Below, piece after piece: positions 8,025 through 17,555 of a stretch of DNA of 64,000 bases. The translations under genes and the position numbers were made by a program. This DNA comes from a bacterium (GTDB lineage Bacteria > Bacillota > Bacilli > Lactobacillales > Streptococcaceae), in NCBI GenBank assembly GCA_905221145.1, contig CAJNCA010000002.1, positions 1 to 64,000 on the forward strand. Reading direction: 5' to 3'. The first letter of the stretch is position 1. Every line of letters begins with the position of its first letter. The notes under the pieces are model-generated. The model made no database searches and was not told the origin of the DNA. It saw only the letters and a list, made by a program, of their open reading frames with translations.

Positions 8025-8873
8025 ATGAAAATCACAAACTATGAAATCTATAAGTTAAAAAAATCAGGTTTGACCAATCAACAGATTTTAAAAGTGCTAG
8101 AATACGGTGAAAATGTCGATCAAGAATTGTTGTTAGGCGATATTGCAGATATATCAGGTTGCCGAAATCCAGCCGTTTTTATGGAACGTTATTTTCAGAT
8201 AGACGATGCGCATTTGGAGAAAGAATTTCAAAAATTTCCATCTTTCTCTATTTTAGATGACTGTTACCCTTGGGATCTAAGTGAAATATACGATGCACCT
8301 GTACTTTTATTTTACAAGGGGAATCTGGATCTCTTGAAATTTCCAAAGGTGGCGGTTGTGGGCAGTCGTGCTTGTAGCAAACAAGGAGCTAAGTCAGTTG
8401 AAAAAGTCATTCAGGGATTGGAAAATGAACTAGTTATTGTCAGTGGATTAGCCAAGGGCATTGACACAGCAGCTCATATGGCAGCTCTCCAGAATGGTGG
8501 AAAAACCATTGCAGTGATTGGAACAGGGCTGGATGTGTTTTATCCTAAAGCCAATAAACTCTTGCAAGACTACATCGGAAATGAACATCTTGTTCTCAGT
8601 GAGTATGGACCTGATGAACAACCTCTGAAATTTCATTTTCCTGCCCGTAATCGCATCATTGCTGGACTTTGTCGTGGTGTGATTGTAGCAGAGGCCAAGA
8701 TGCGCTCAGGGAGTCTCATTACCTGTGAGCGAGCAATGGAAGAAGGGCGCGATGTATTTGCTATTCCTGGTAGCATTTTAGATGGACTATCAGACGGTTG
8801 CCATCATTTGATCCAAGAAGGAGCAAAATTGGTCACCAATGGGCAAGATGTGCTTGCGGAATTTGAATTTTAA
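8025..8873 (+). CDS. dprA: DNA processing protein DprA
   Basis: Binds incoming single-stranded DNA during transformation, loads RecA onto it and in pneumococcus helps shut off competence. The 282-residue protein has the extended Rossmann fold: VVGSRACSKQG with GSR at 113-115, SGLAKGID near 140, and TIAVIGTGLD. I chose ATG at 8025, preceded by TGGAGC. An upstream ATG at 8013 lies almost at the expected ComX transcription start and would add four residues. It stands alone between the licC terminator and topA. Confidence 0.93.
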   Translation: MKITNYEIYKLKKSGLTNQQILKVLEYGENVDQELLLGDIADISGCRNPAVFMERYFQIDDAHLEKEFQKFPSFSILDDCYPWDLSEIYDAPVLLFYKGNLDLLKFPKVAVVGSRACSKQGAKSVEKVIQGLENELVIVSGLAKGIDTAAHMAALQNGGKTIAVIGTGLDVFYPKANKLLQDYIGNEHLVLSEYGPDEQPLKFHFPARNRIIAGLCRGVIVAEAKMRSGSLITCERAMEEGRDVFAIPGSILDGLSDGCHHLIQEGAKLVTNGQDVLAEFEF

Positions 8874-8990
8874 GACGAAATTTTGCTTACTAGACAAACT
8901 TTTCTTCTATATATAGGAGCTAAGTCTTGACAGTTATGGCAAAATGGTTTACACTTTATAAAGTTTATTACTTTGAAAAGGTGTGATACT

Positions 8991-11078
8991 GTGGCTACGG
9001 CAACAAAAAAGAAAAAATCAACAGTTAAAAAAAATCTAGTAATCGTGGAGTCGCCTGCTAAGGCCAAGACGATTGAAAAATATCTAGGAAGAAACTACAA
9101 GGTTTTAGCCAGTGTCGGGCATATCCGTGATTTGAAGAAATCCAGTATGTCCGTCGATATTGAAAATAATTATGAACCGCAATATATCAATATCCGAGGA
9201 AAAGGTCCTCTTATCAATGACTTGAAAAAAGAAGCCAAAAAAGCTAATAAAGTCTTTCTGGCGAGTGACCCGGACCGTGAAGGAGAAGCGATTTCTTGGC
9301 ATTTGGCTCACATTCTTAACTTGGATGAAAATGATGCCAACCGTGTGGTCTTCAATGAAATTACCAAGGATGCGGTCAAAAATGCTTTTAAAGAACCACG
9401 CAAGATTGATATGGACTTGGTCGATGCCCAACAGGCTCGTCGGGTCTTGGACCGCTTGGTAGGCTATTCGATTTCGCCTATTTTGTGGAAGAAGGTCAAA
9501 AAGGGCTTATCAGCAGGGCGCGTACAGTCTATTGCCCTTAAGTTAATCATTGATCGTGAGAATGAAATCAATGCTTTCCAGCCAGAAGAATACTGGACAA
9601 TTGATGCTGTCTTTAAAAAGGGAACCAAGCAATTCCAGGCTTCCTTCTATGGAGTAGATGGTAAAAAGCTGAAACTGACTAGCAATGACGAGGTTAAGGA
9701 AGTCTTGTCTCGTCTGACTAGTAAAGACTTTTCAGTGGATCAGGTAGATAAGAAAGAGCGCAAGCGCAATGCTCCTTTACCTTATACCACTTCATCTATG
9801 CAGATGGATGCGGCTAATAAAATCAATTTCCGTACTCGAAAGACCATGATGGTTGCCCAACAGCTTTATGAAGGGATTAATATTGGTTCTGGTGTGCAAG
9901 GTTTGATTACCTATATGCGTACCGATTCAACTCGTATCAGCCCTGTAGCGCAAAATGAGGCAGCACGCTTCATTACGGACCGTTTTGGTAGCAAGTATTC
10001 TAAGCATGGTAGCAAGGTCAAAAACGCTTCAGGAGCTCAGGATGCCCACGAGGCTATTCGTCCGTCTAGTGTCTTTAATACACCTGAAAGCATCGCTAAG
10101 TATCTGGATAAGGATCAGCTCAAACTTTATACTCTTATCTGGAATCGTTTTGTGGCGAGCCAGATGACAGCGGCCGTCTTTGATACTATGGCTGTTAAAT
10201 TGTCTCAAAATGGGGTCCAATTTGCTGCCAATGGTAGTCAGGTTAAGTTTGATGGTTATCTTGCCATTTATAATGATTCTGATAAGAATAAGATGTTACC
10301 AGATATGGCTGTTGGAGATGTGGTCAAACAGGTCAATAGCAAACCAGAGCAACATTTCACACAACCGCCTGCTCGTTATTCTGAAGCGACACTGATCAAG
10401 ACCTTGGAGGAAAATGGTGTTGGACGTCCGTCAACCTATGCACCAACCATTGAAACTATTCAGAAACGCTATTATGTTCGCCTTGCAGCCAAACGCTTTG
10501 AACCGACAGAGTTGGGAGAAATTGTTAACAAGCTCATCGTTGAATATTTCCCAGATATCGTAAACGTGACCTTCACAGCTGAAATGGAAGGCAAGCTTGA
10601 TGATGTCGAAGTCGGAAAAGAGCAGTGGCAACGTGTCATTGATGCCTTTTACAAACCTTTCTCTAAAGAGGTTGCCAAGGCTGAAGAAGAAATGGAAAAA
10701 ATCCAAATCAAGGATGAACCAGCTGGATTTGACTGTGAAGTGTGTGGCAGTCCAATGGTTATTAAACTTGGTCGTTTTGGTAAGTTCTACGCTTGTAGCA
10801 ATTTCCCAGATTGCCGCCATACCCAAGCAATCGTGAAAGAAATCGGTGTTGAGTGTCCAAGTTGTCATCAGGGACAAATCATTGAACGTAAAACCAAGCG
10901 TAACCGCCTTTTCTATGGTTGCAATCGCTATCCAGACTGTGAATTTACTTCTTGGGACAAGCCTGTTGGTCGTGACTGTCCAAAATGTGGCAACTTCCTC
11001 ATGGAGAAAAAAGTCCGTGGTGGAGGTAAGCAGGTTGTATGTAGTAATGGTGACTACGAAGAGGAAAAGATTAAATAA
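8991..11078 (+). CDS. topA: DNA topoisomerase I
   Basis: Type IA enzyme that relaxes negative supercoils. The 695-residue protein has a TOPRIM domain with DPDREGE at 93-99 and the catalytic tyrosine Y308 in TYMRTDSTR. The C-terminus carries zinc-ribbon modules: two complete four-cysteine ones (CEVCG...CSNFPDC and CPSCH...CNRYPDC) and a third, CPKCG...CSNGDY, lacking the fourth cysteine. I start at GTG 8991, with AAAGGTG upstream; the TTG at 8973 would place that site inside the gene. Monocistronic, closed by a terminator. Confidence 0.93.
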   Translation: MATATKKKKSTVKKNLVIVESPAKAKTIEKYLGRNYKVLASVGHIRDLKKSSMSVDIENNYEPQYINIRGKGPLINDLKKEAKKANKVFLASDPDREGEAISWHLAHILNLDENDANRVVFNEITKDAVKNAFKEPRKIDMDLVDAQQARRVLDRLVGYSISPILWKKVKKGLSAGRVQSIALKLIIDRENEINAFQPEEYWTIDAVFKKGTKQFQASFYGVDGKKLKLTSNDEVKEVLSRLTSKDFSVDQVDKKERKRNAPLPYTTSSMQMDAANKINFRTRKTMMVAQQLYEGINIGSGVQGLITYMRTDSTRISPVAQNEAARFITDRFGSKYSKHGSKVKNASGAQDAHEAIRPSSVFNTPESIAKYLDKDQLKLYTLIWNRFVASQMTAAVFDTMAVKLSQNGVQFAANGSQVKFDGYLAIYNDSDKNKMLPDMAVGDVVKQVNSKPEQHFTQPPARYSEATLIKTLEENGVGRPSTYAPTIETIQKRYYVRLAAKRFEPTELGEIVNKLIVEYFPDIVNVTFTAEMEGKLDDVEVGKEQWQRVIDAFYKPFSKEVAKAEEEMEKIQIKDEPAGFDCEVCGSPMVIKLGRFGKFYACSNFPDCRHTQAIVKEIGVECPSCHQGQIIERKTKRNRLFYGCNRYPDCEFTSWDKPVGRDCPKCGNFLMEKKVRGGGKQVVCSNGDYEEEKIK

Positions 11079-11082
11079 GAGG

Positions 11083-11114
11083 AGAGTCCTGAAAGTGAAT
11101 TTCAGGCTCTTTTT
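11083..11114 (+). terminator. Terminator after topA
   Basis: A stem of about 12 bp (AGAGTCCTGAAA with TTTCAGGCTCT, one bulged T) is followed by a T run, starting 4 nt after the topA stop. Confidence 0.85.
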
Positions 11115-11183
11115 AGTTGGAACTTGACAAAATTCATCATTGTATGCGAAACTAGAAGAAGATTATTTTAACTAGGAGAAGTT

Positions 11184-11543
11184 ATGCGTATTATCTATCT
11201 AATTATTGGTTTTTTATCACTAGCCTTGGCTATTGTTGGGGTTGTTTTACCCTTATTACCGACAACGCCTTTCCTTTTGTTGTCTATTGCTTGTTTCTCC
11301 AGAAGTTCCAAGCGCTTCGAAGATTGGCTTTACCATACCAAGCTCTATCAAGCATATGTAGCTGATTTTCGGGAAACCAAGTCCATTGCACGTGAACGTA
11401 AGAAAAAAATCATTGTATCTATCTACATCTTGATGGGAATTTCCATTTATTTTGCGCCTCTTTTGCCGGTCAAAATCGGTTTGGGAGCTTTGACCATCTT
11501 TATCACCTATTATCTCTTTAAGGTTATTCCAGACAAAGAATAG
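11184..11543 (+). CDS. DUF454 (YbaN-like) small membrane protein
   Basis: A 119-residue protein with an N-terminal hydrophobic helix (about 3-25), a charged middle with LPTTPFLLLSIACFSRSSKRFEDWL, and two closely spaced hydrophobic segments near the C-terminus. The pattern and the P-L-L-P-T-T-P-F motif are those of the DUF454/YbaN family of inner membrane proteins, function unknown. It starts at ATG 11184 behind TAGGAGA, between topA and cutC. Confidence 0.8.
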   Translation: MRIIYLIIGFLSLALAIVGVVLPLLPTTPFLLLSIACFSRSSKRFEDWLYHTKLYQAYVADFRETKSIARERKKKIIVSIYILMGISIYFAPLLPVKIGLGALTIFITYYLFKVIPDKE

Positions 11544-11635
11544 TTAAAATAGTAGTTATTTGCCTTGATAAAATTGAAAGCATATTCACAACAATATGAT
11601 ATAATAAATTTAAAGTAATCTTCAAGGAGAATCAA

Positions 11636-12268
11636 ATGATTTACGAATTTTGTGCTGAAAATGTGACCTTGCTTGAAAAAGCGATGCAGGCTGGAGCTCG
11701 CCGAATCGAACTCTGTGATAATCTAGCAGTTGGTGGGACAACTCCCAGCTATGGAGTGACCAAGGCAGCGGTTGAACTGGCAGCTAACTATGAAACGACT
11801 ATCATGACTATGATTCGTCCACGTGGTGGCGATTTTGTCTATAATGATATGGAAATTGCTATCATGCTGGAAGATATTCGTTTGACTGCTCAGGCTGGAA
11901 GTCAAGGAGTTGTATTTGGTGCTTTAACTGCTGATAAGAAGTTGGATAAAGCTAATCTTGAGAAGCTGATTGCTGCATCAAAAGGGATGGAAATTGTCTT
12001 TCACATGGCGTTTGATGAATTGAGCGATGAAGACCAGTTGGAAGCTATTGACTGGCTCAGTCAAGCTGGTGTCACCCGTATCTTGACTCGTGCTGGTGTA
12101 TCTGGCGATTCACTAGAGGAACGTTTTGCTCATTATCACAGAATTTTGGAGTACGCTAAAGGTAAAATTGAAATTCTTCCAGGTGGGGGGATTGACTTGG
12201 ACAACCGTCAAATCTTTATCGACCAGCTGGGTGTGACACAATTGCATGGAACTAAGGTTGTCTTTTAA
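11636..12268 (+). CDS. cutC: CutC family protein
   Basis: A 210-residue TIM-barrel protein of the CutC family, historically linked to copper homeostasis although the biochemical role is unsettled. Typical landmarks are AGARRIELCDNLAVGGTTPSYG near the N-terminus, TIMTMIRPRGGDFVY, and GVTRILTRAGV. The upstream region shows TATAAT (11599-11604) and AAGGAGA. The YjbR-like gene follows 43 nt later, across a hairpin. Confidence 0.88.
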   Translation: MIYEFCAENVTLLEKAMQAGARRIELCDNLAVGGTTPSYGVTKAAVELAANYETTIMTMIRPRGGDFVYNDMEIAIMLEDIRLTAQAGSQGVVFGALTADKKLDKANLEKLIAASKGMEIVFHMAFDELSDEDQLEAIDWLSQAGVTRILTRAGVSGDSLEERFAHYHRILEYAKGKIEILPGGGIDLDNRQIFIDQLGVTQLHGTKVVF

Positions 12269-12275
12269 AAAATAG

Positions 12276-12314
12276 AAAGGAACTGCTAGCTTTTGGTAGC
12301 AGTTTTCACTTATG
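12276..12314 (+). promoter_or_regulatory. Ribosome binding site, hairpin and start codon of the YjbR gene
   Basis: AAAGG (12276-12280) is followed at once by an 8-bp stem (12281-12288 with 12297-12304, AACTGCTA and TAGCAGTT) and then 7 nt to the ATG at 12312. With the hairpin folded, the ribosome binding site to start distance falls to about 7 nt. The hairpin could instead be a weak terminator of cutC, as it is followed by TTTTC. No other ribosome binding site precedes this start. Confidence 0.5.
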
Positions 12315-12968
12315 TTTGAAATTTTTAAATCCTATCAGTTTAATCAAGAAAAGGCTCGTGCCTATGGTTTTGTAGAAAATGGGGAAGTCTGGACTTATAG
12401 TTGCCAGATTTTGCAGGGTGACTTTTTCATGACAGTCTCCATCACTATTGATAATGTGAATTTTCAGGTCTTTGATCAGGAAACGGGTGACCTCTATCCT
12501 CAAGTCCATATGGAAAGTATGAGAGGAAGTTTTGTAGGAAGTGTCCGTGAGTCTTGTTTGGAGATTCTTTACCAGATTCGGAAGGCTTGTTTTGATGTGC
12601 AAGATTTTATCTGTCCTCAGACTAAGCGAATCATGGTTCAGGTTCAGGAAAAGTATGGAAATCAGTTGGAGTATCTGTGGGAGAAATCTTCTGATACAGC
12701 AGTATTACGTCATGAAGGGAATCAAAAGTGGTATGCCGTCTTGATGAGAATCTCTTGGGATAAGTTGGAAAAGGGTAGAGAAGGATTAGTGGAAGCAGTC
12801 AATCTCAAACACGATCAAGTAGTGGACTTGCTTTCAGAAAAGGGAATTTATCCAGCCTTTCATATGAACAAACGCTACTGGATTAGTGTGGCTTTTGATG
12901 ATACTTTGTCAGATGAAATGGTCCTGGAATTGATAGAAAAAAGTTGGAGCTTAACCTCTAAAAAATGA
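12312..12968 (+). CDS. MmcQ/YjbR-like (DUF419) protein
   Basis: A 218-residue protein. The C-terminal half (about 105-218) has the YjbR fold landmarks, a CyaY-like alpha/beta domain: WYAVLMRISWDKL, VEAVNLKHD and MNKRYWISVAFD. The N-terminal half (1-100) is a family-specific extension. Members bind DNA in some structures but the role is not established. The ATG at 12312 has no adjacent ribosome binding site, only AAAGG across the hairpin described separately. An internal ATG near 12430 has AGGGTGA before it and is the fallback start. Confidence 0.8.
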   Translation: MFEIFKSYQFNQEKARAYGFVENGEVWTYSCQILQGDFFMTVSITIDNVNFQVFDQETGDLYPQVHMESMRGSFVGSVRESCLEILYQIRKACFDVQDFICPQTKRIMVQVQEKYGNQLEYLWEKSSDTAVLRHEGNQKWYAVLMRISWDKLEKGREGLVEAVNLKHDQVVDLLSEKGIYPAFHMNKRYWISVAFDDTLSDEMVLELIEKSWSLTSKK

Positions 12969-13023
12969 AATATTTCAAGGATTTTCAAGAACTTTCAATT
13001 AGCGAAATATTCTTTACTGAAGA

Positions 13024-13038
13024 AATTTTCAGAAAATA
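13024..13038 (+). promoter_or_regulatory. CodY box upstream of the leu operon
   Basis: AATTTTCAGAAAATA matches the CodY consensus AATTTTCWGAAAATT at 14 of 15 positions and ends 12 nt before the -35 of the leu promoter. CodY represses branched-chain amino acid genes when these amino acids and GTP are plentiful (established in Gram-positives). Confidence 0.75.
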
Positions 13039-13050
13039 TTGGATTTTTTC

Positions 13051-13079
13051 TTGACAAGTGCTTTTGCCTATGCTAAAAT
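13051..13079 (+). promoter_or_regulatory. Promoter of the leu operon
   Basis: TTGACA (13051-13056), 17 nt, TAAAAT (13074-13079), with TGC before the -10. It drives a leader with a small peptide gene and attenuator. Confidence 0.85.
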
Positions 13080-13115
13080 ACTAAACGAGATATCAAACGA
13101 AGGAGAAAGTCAAAC

Positions 13116-13169
13116 ATGAAAACAGCTAAGTTTAATCAATTTGCTTTGTTGTTGAGGTACTCGGGCTAG
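13116..13169 (+). CDS. Leu operon leader peptide (17 residues)
   Basis: A short gene with a strong ribosome binding site (AAGGAGA, 13100-13106) encodes MKTAKFNQFALLLRYSG. It contains three consecutive leucine codons (TTG, 13146-13154). Its stop codon lies in the 5' arm of a hairpin and the terminator follows 47 nt later. Ribosome stalling at the leucine codons when charged leucyl-tRNA is scarce should alter folding downstream. The peptide itself probably has no function. Confidence 0.88.
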   Translation: MKTAKFNQFALLLRYSG

Positions 13170-13253
13170 TGCAAAAAGCATTAGTCCTGTTTGGCTTACC
13201 AAGCGGGAGTAAATCAACATCTCGCTTGGACTTCTAAGCGAGATGTTTTTTTA
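13163..13253 (+). promoter_or_regulatory. Transcription attenuator of the leu operon
   Basis: Three structures can form. A first hairpin pairs 13163-13172 with 13178-13187. The terminator pairs 13216-13227 with 13236-13247 and runs into T residues. A competing antiterminator pairs CCAAGCGGGA (13199-13208) with TCTCGCTTGG (13220-13229), using part of the terminator's 5' arm. With the leucine-rich leader peptide upstream, this is a classical leader-peptide attenuator. A T-box is excluded: no specifier stem or T-box sequence is visible. Confidence 0.85.
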
Positions 13254-13282
13254 AAAACCACATTTGGAAAAGGGGAAATCTT

Positions 13283-14845
13283 ATGAGAACAGTTGAATTT
13301 CTAGATACCAGCCTTCGGGATGGAGAGCAGACACCGGGTGTTAACTTTTCAATCAAAGAAAAAATTGCCATAGCAAGGCAGCTGGAGAAATGGGGCATTT
13401 CGGCCATTGAAGCAGGTTTTCCAGCGGCTAGCCCAGACTCATTTACGGCAGTTCAGGAGATTGCTAAGGTTTTGAAGAAAACAGCCGTGACTGGTTTGGC
13501 ACGTTCGGTCAAGTCTGATATTGATGCTTGTTACGAGGCCCTCAAGGACGCCAAGTATCCACAAGTTCACGTCTTTATCGCTACCAGTCCAATTCATCGT
13601 AAGTATAAGCTTAATAAGAGTAAGGAAGAGATTTTGGAAGCTATTAATGAGCATGTTTCTTACGCCCGCTCTAAGTTTGAAGTGGTCGAATTCTCTCCTG
13701 AAGATGCAACTAGAACAGAGTTGGATTTCCTATTGCAAGTTGTTCAAACAGCGGTTGATGCAGGGGCATCTTATATCAATATCCCTGATACGGTTGGATT
13801 CACCACTCCAGAAGAGTACGGTGCTATCTTCAAACACCTGATTGAGAATGTTAAGACAGATCGTCAGATTGTCTATTCGCCTCACTGCCACGATGACCTT
13901 GGGATGGCAGTGGCAAATAGCCTTGCTGCTGTCAAGAATGGTGCAGGACGTGTTGAAGGAACTATCAACGGTATTGGGGAGCGAGCTGGAAATGCTGCTT
14001 TGGAAGAAATTGCAGTTGCTCTCAACATTCGCCAAGATTACTATCAAGCAGAAACAAGTATTGTCCTAAATGAAACGATTAATACTTCAGAAATGGTTTC
14101 ACGCTTCTCAGGTATTCCAGTTCCTAAAAACAAGGCTGTGGTTGGTGGCAATGCCTTCTCTCACGAATCTGGTATTCACCAAGACGGAGTCCTTAAAAAT
14201 CCTCTTACTTATGAGATTATCACACCTGAATTGGTTGGTGTTAAGAGCAATAGTCTTCCGCTTGGTAAATTGTCTGGCCGCCATGCCTTTGTTGAGAAAC
14301 TAAGAGAATTGGCCCTAGATTATACAGAAGAAGATATCAAACCGCTCTTTGCTAAGTTCAAGGCTCTGGCAGATAAGAAACAAGAAATCACAGATGCAGA
14401 TATTCGAGCTCTGGTAGCTGGAACCATGGTTGAAAATCCAGAAGGCTTCCATTTTGATGATTTACAACTTCAAACTCATGCAGACAATGACATTGAAGCG
14501 CTTGTTAGCCTAGCCAATATGGATGGTGAGAAAGTCGAATTTAATGCGACAGGGCAAGGCTCTGTTGAGGCTATCTTTAACGCTATTGACAAGTTCTTTA
14601 ACCAATCAGTTCGCTTGGTGTCCTACACTATTGACGCGGTAACAGATGGAATCGATGCCCAAGCTCGGGTTTTGGTCACTGTTGAAAACAGAGATACAGA
14701 AACCATCTTTAACGCAGCAGGTCTTGATTTTGATGTGTTGAAAGCATCGGCTATTGCCTACATCAATGCTAATACCTTTGTTCAAAAAGAGAATGCTGGT
14801 GAGATGGGACGCAGCGTTTCCTATCGCGATATGCCTAGTGTGTAA
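13283..14845 (+). CDS. leuA: 2-isopropylmalate synthase
   Basis: Condenses acetyl-CoA with 2-ketoisovalerate, the committed step of leucine synthesis. The 520-residue protein has the full-length form: a catalytic HMGL-like barrel beginning DTSLRDGEQTPGVNFS (8-23), the metal-binding HCHDDLGMAVAN, and a C-terminal LeuA dimerisation/regulatory domain (about 390-505) where leucine feedback normally acts. It starts at ATG 13283 behind AAAGGGG, just after the attenuator. First gene of leuA-leuB-DUF1294-leuC-leuD. Confidence 0.95.
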   Translation: MRTVEFLDTSLRDGEQTPGVNFSIKEKIAIARQLEKWGISAIEAGFPAASPDSFTAVQEIAKVLKKTAVTGLARSVKSDIDACYEALKDAKYPQVHVFIATSPIHRKYKLNKSKEEILEAINEHVSYARSKFEVVEFSPEDATRTELDFLLQVVQTAVDAGASYINIPDTVGFTTPEEYGAIFKHLIENVKTDRQIVYSPHCHDDLGMAVANSLAAVKNGAGRVEGTINGIGERAGNAALEEIAVALNIRQDYYQAETSIVLNETINTSEMVSRFSGIPVPKNKAVVGGNAFSHESGIHQDGVLKNPLTYEIITPELVGVKSNSLPLGKLSGRHAFVEKLRELALDYTEEDIKPLFAKFKALADKKQEITDADIRALVAGTMVENPEGFHFDDLQLQTHADNDIEALVSLANMDGEKVEFNATGQGSVEAIFNAIDKFFNQSVRLVSYTIDAVTDGIDAQARVLVTVENRDTETIFNAAGLDFDVLKASAIAYINANTFVQKENAGEMGRSVSYRDMPSV

Positions 14846-14856
14846 AGGAGAAGACT

Positions 14857-15894
14857 ATGACAAAGAAAATAGTAGCTCTAGCAGGGGACGGAATTGGCCC
14901 AGAAATCATGGAGGCTGGTTTAGAGGTTCTGGAAGCTCTAGCTGAAAAAACAGGTTTTGACTATGAGATTGATAGACGACCCTTCGGAGGTGCAGGTATT
15001 GATGCTGCAGGGCATCCTTTACCTGATGAAACCCTCAAGGCAAGTAGGGAAGCAGATGCTATCCTCTTAGCGGCTATCGGTAGTCCTCAGTATGATGGAG
15101 TAGCGGTTCGCCCTGAACAAGGCCTGCTGGCTCTCCGTAAGGAACTCAATCTTTACGCCAATATTCGCCCGGTAAAAATCTTTGATAGTCTCAAGTATTT
15201 GTCACCACTCAAACCAGAACGAATTGCTGGTGTAGACTTTGTCGTGGTGCGTGAGCTGACAGGCGGGATTTACTTTGGAGATCATATTCTTGAAGAGCGA
15301 AAAGCGCGTGATATCAATGACTATAGCTATGAGGAAGTGGAGCGGATTATTCGTAAGGCCTTTGAAATTGCAAGAAGTCGGAGAAAAATCGTTACTAGTA
15401 TCGATAAGCAAAATGTTCTAGCAACATCAAAACTCTGGCGCAGAGTAGCTGAGGAAGTCGCGCAGGATTTCCCAGATGTAACCTTGGAACACCAGCTGGT
15501 GGACTCAGCTGCTATGCTCATGATTACCAATCCTGCCAAGTTCGATGTCATCGTGACGGAGAATCTTTTCGGAGATATTCTATCTGATGAATCAAGCGTT
15601 TTATCTGGTACACTTGGAGTTATGCCATCAGCCAGTCATTCTGAAAATGGACCAAGTCTCTATGAACCTATTCATGGTTCGGCACCTGATATTGCGGGTC
15701 AAGGGATTGCCAATCCTATTTCCATGATTTTATCAGTTGCAATGATGTTGAGAGATAGTTTCGGACGTTATGAGGATGCAGAGCGTGTCGAGCGTGCTGT
15801 TGAGGCAAGTTTGGAAGCTGGTGTTTTAACAAGAGATATTGGTGGACAGGCTTCTACCAAGGAAATGACGGAAGCTATTATTGCAAGGTTATGA
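14857..15894 (+). CDS. leuB: 3-isopropylmalate dehydrogenase
   Basis: Oxidises and decarboxylates 3-isopropylmalate with NAD. The 345-residue protein shows LAGDGIGPEIMEAGLEVL at the N-terminus, the substrate loop VVRELTGGIYFG, and the C-terminal GSAPDIAGQGIANPI. It starts at ATG 14857 with AAAGGAG, 11 nt after leuA. Its last codons overlap the start of the DUF1294 gene by 4 nt. Confidence 0.95.
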   Translation: MTKKIVALAGDGIGPEIMEAGLEVLEALAEKTGFDYEIDRRPFGGAGIDAAGHPLPDETLKASREADAILLAAIGSPQYDGVAVRPEQGLLALRKELNLYANIRPVKIFDSLKYLSPLKPERIAGVDFVVVRELTGGIYFGDHILEERKARDINDYSYEEVERIIRKAFEIARSRRKIVTSIDKQNVLATSKLWRRVAEEVAQDFPDVTLEHQLVDSAAMLMITNPAKFDVIVTENLFGDILSDESSVLSGTLGVMPSASHSENGPSLYEPIHGSAPDIAGQGIANPISMILSVAMMLRDSFGRYEDAERVERAVEASLEAGVLTRDIGGQASTKEMTEAIIARL

Positions 15895-16160
15895 AGTTAG
15901 ACGAAAAAATTACTCTAGTCCTTTTGATTTGGAATGTCATGATTTTCTTGATTTATGGCATTGACAAATCAAAGGCAAGGAGAAAAGCTTGGCGCATCCC
16001 TGAGAAAATCTTACTTATTTTAGCCTTTACTTGTGGTGGTTTTGGAGCCTGGTTAGCAGGAATCACCTTTCATCACAAGACTAGAAAATGGTACTTTAAA
16101 ACGGTTTGGTTTCTTGGGATGGTGACCACACTAGGAGCCTTATATTTTATTTGGAGGTAA
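15891..16160 (+). CDS. DUF1294 small membrane protein inside the leu operon
   Basis: An 89-residue protein with three hydrophobic segments (about 8-24, 42-62, 71-88) separated by basic loops. The KSKARRKAWRIPEKILL stretch and GGFGAWLAGITFHHKTRKWYF match the DUF1294 family, function unknown. The ATGA overlap with leuB and 3-nt gap to leuC make it translationally coupled within the operon. No role in leucine synthesis is known. The neighbourhood suggests only co-expression. Confidence 0.82.
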   Translation: MKLDEKITLVLLIWNVMIFLIYGIDKSKARRKAWRIPEKILLILAFTCGGFGAWLAGITFHHKTRKWYFKTVWFLGMVTTLGALYFIWR

Positions 16161-16163
16161 TGG

Positions 16164-17546
16164 ATGCCAGGAAAATCGATTTTTGATAAATTATGGGACC
16201 GTCATGTCATCACAGGAGAAGAGGGGCAGCCCCAACTCATGTATGTGGACCAGCACTATATCCACGAAGTGACCAGTCCTCAGGCTTTTCAAGGATTGCG
16301 AGAAGCAGGACGAAGATTGAGACGACCAGACTTGACATTTGGAACCTTTGACCACAATGTCCCGACCGTCAATATCTACGATATTCGAGATGTGATTTCT
16401 AAAGCGCAAATTGATAAGCTTGCTGAAAATGTTGAGGAGTTTGGGATCGAACATGCTGCCCACGGTTCTGAAAAGCAGGGGATCGTTCACATGGTTGGTC
16501 CAGAAACAGGACGAACCCAACCAGGGAAATTCATCGTCTGTGGGGATAGTCATACGGCAACCCACGGAGCTTTCGGAGCGATCGCCTTTGGGATTGGGAC
16601 CAGTGAGGTCGAGCATGTCTTTGCTACCCAGACCCTCTGGCAGGTCAAACCCAAGAAAATGCTGGTAGAATTCACTGGTGTTCCTCAAAAAGGAGTTTAT
16701 TCTAAGGATTACATTCTTGCCTTAATTGCCAAGTACGGCGTTGCCTGTGGTGTTGGCTATGTGGTGGAATATCGTGGACAAGCTATTGATGCACTAAGCA
16801 TGGAAGAGCGAATGACCATCTGCAATATGTCCATCGAGTTTGGCTCTAAGATGGGAATCATGAATCCAGATCAAACCACCTATGATTATCTCAAGGGACG
16901 GGAATGTGTCCCAGAGAATTTCGAAGAGGCTGTGAAGGATTGGAAAACAATTGTCAGTGATGATGATGCCGTTTACGATAAGGTTATCCAGATGGATGTC
17001 TCAGACTTAGCTCCAATGGTGACCTGGGGGACCAATCCTGCTATGGGAGTTGACTTTGACAGTAGCTTCCCAGAAATTAAGGATATGAATGATGAGAGAG
17101 CCTACAATTACATGGATTTGGAGCCTGGTCAAAAGCCAGCGGATATTGAACTAGGATATATCTTTATCGGTTCGTGCACCAATGCTCGTCTCAGTGACTT
17201 GCAGCTGGCTGCGCGATTTGTCAAAGGGAAGAAAATAGCTCCTAACTTAACGGCTATCGTGGTTCCAGGCTCTCGTCCTGTCAAACGAGCTGCTGAGAAG
17301 TTGGGCTTGGATAAGGTTTTCCTAGATGCTGGCTTTGAGTGGCGAGATCCAGGTTGCTCAATGTGCCTAGGAATGAATCCGGACAAGGTTCCAGATGGTG
17401 TCCACTGCGCCTCAACCAGCAACCGGAACTTTGAAGACAGACAAGGCTTTGGTGCTAAGACTCATCTCTGCAGTCCAGCCATGGCAGCTGCGGCAGCTAT
17501 CGCAGGGCACTTCGTAGATGTTCGGCAAATGCCAGAGGCCCAGTAA
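16164..17546 (+). CDS. leuC: 3-isopropylmalate dehydratase, large subunit
   Basis: With LeuD, isomerises 2- to 3-isopropylmalate through a [4Fe-4S] aconitase-type centre. The 460-residue protein has the expected cluster cysteines, in [12 protein letters not shown] and in [13 protein letters not shown], plus [20 protein letters not shown]. It starts at ATG 16164 behind TGGAGG and is followed 9 nt later by leuD. Confidence 0.95.
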   Translation: MPGKSIFDKLWDRHVITGEEGQPQLMYVDQHYIHEVTSPQAFQGLREAGRRLRRPDLTFGTFDHNVPTVNIYDIRDVISKAQIDKLAENVEEFGIEHAAHGSEKQGIVHMVGPETGRTQPGKFIVCGDSHTATHGAFGAIAFGIGTSEVEHVFATQTLWQVKPKKMLVEFTGVPQKGVYSKDYILALIAKYGVACGVGYVVEYRGQAIDALSMEERMTICNMSIEFGSKMGIMNPDQTTYDYLKGRECVPENFEEAVKDWKTIVSDDDAVYDKVIQMDVSDLAPMVTWGTNPAMGVDFDSSFPEIKDMNDERAYNYMDLEPGQKPADIELGYIFIGSCTNARLSDLQLAARFVKGKKIAPNLTAIVVPGSRPVKRAAEKLGLDKVFLDAGFEWRDPGCSMCLGMNPDKVPDGVHCASTSNRNFEDRQGFGAKTHLCSPAMAAAAAIAGHFVDVRQMPEAQ

Positions 17547-17555
17547 GGAGAGGAT

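Noticed and set aside
12969..13282. T-box riboswitch upstream of leuA
   Set aside because: No T-box bulge sequence or stem with a leucine specifier is present. The leader peptide and competing hairpins explain the region.
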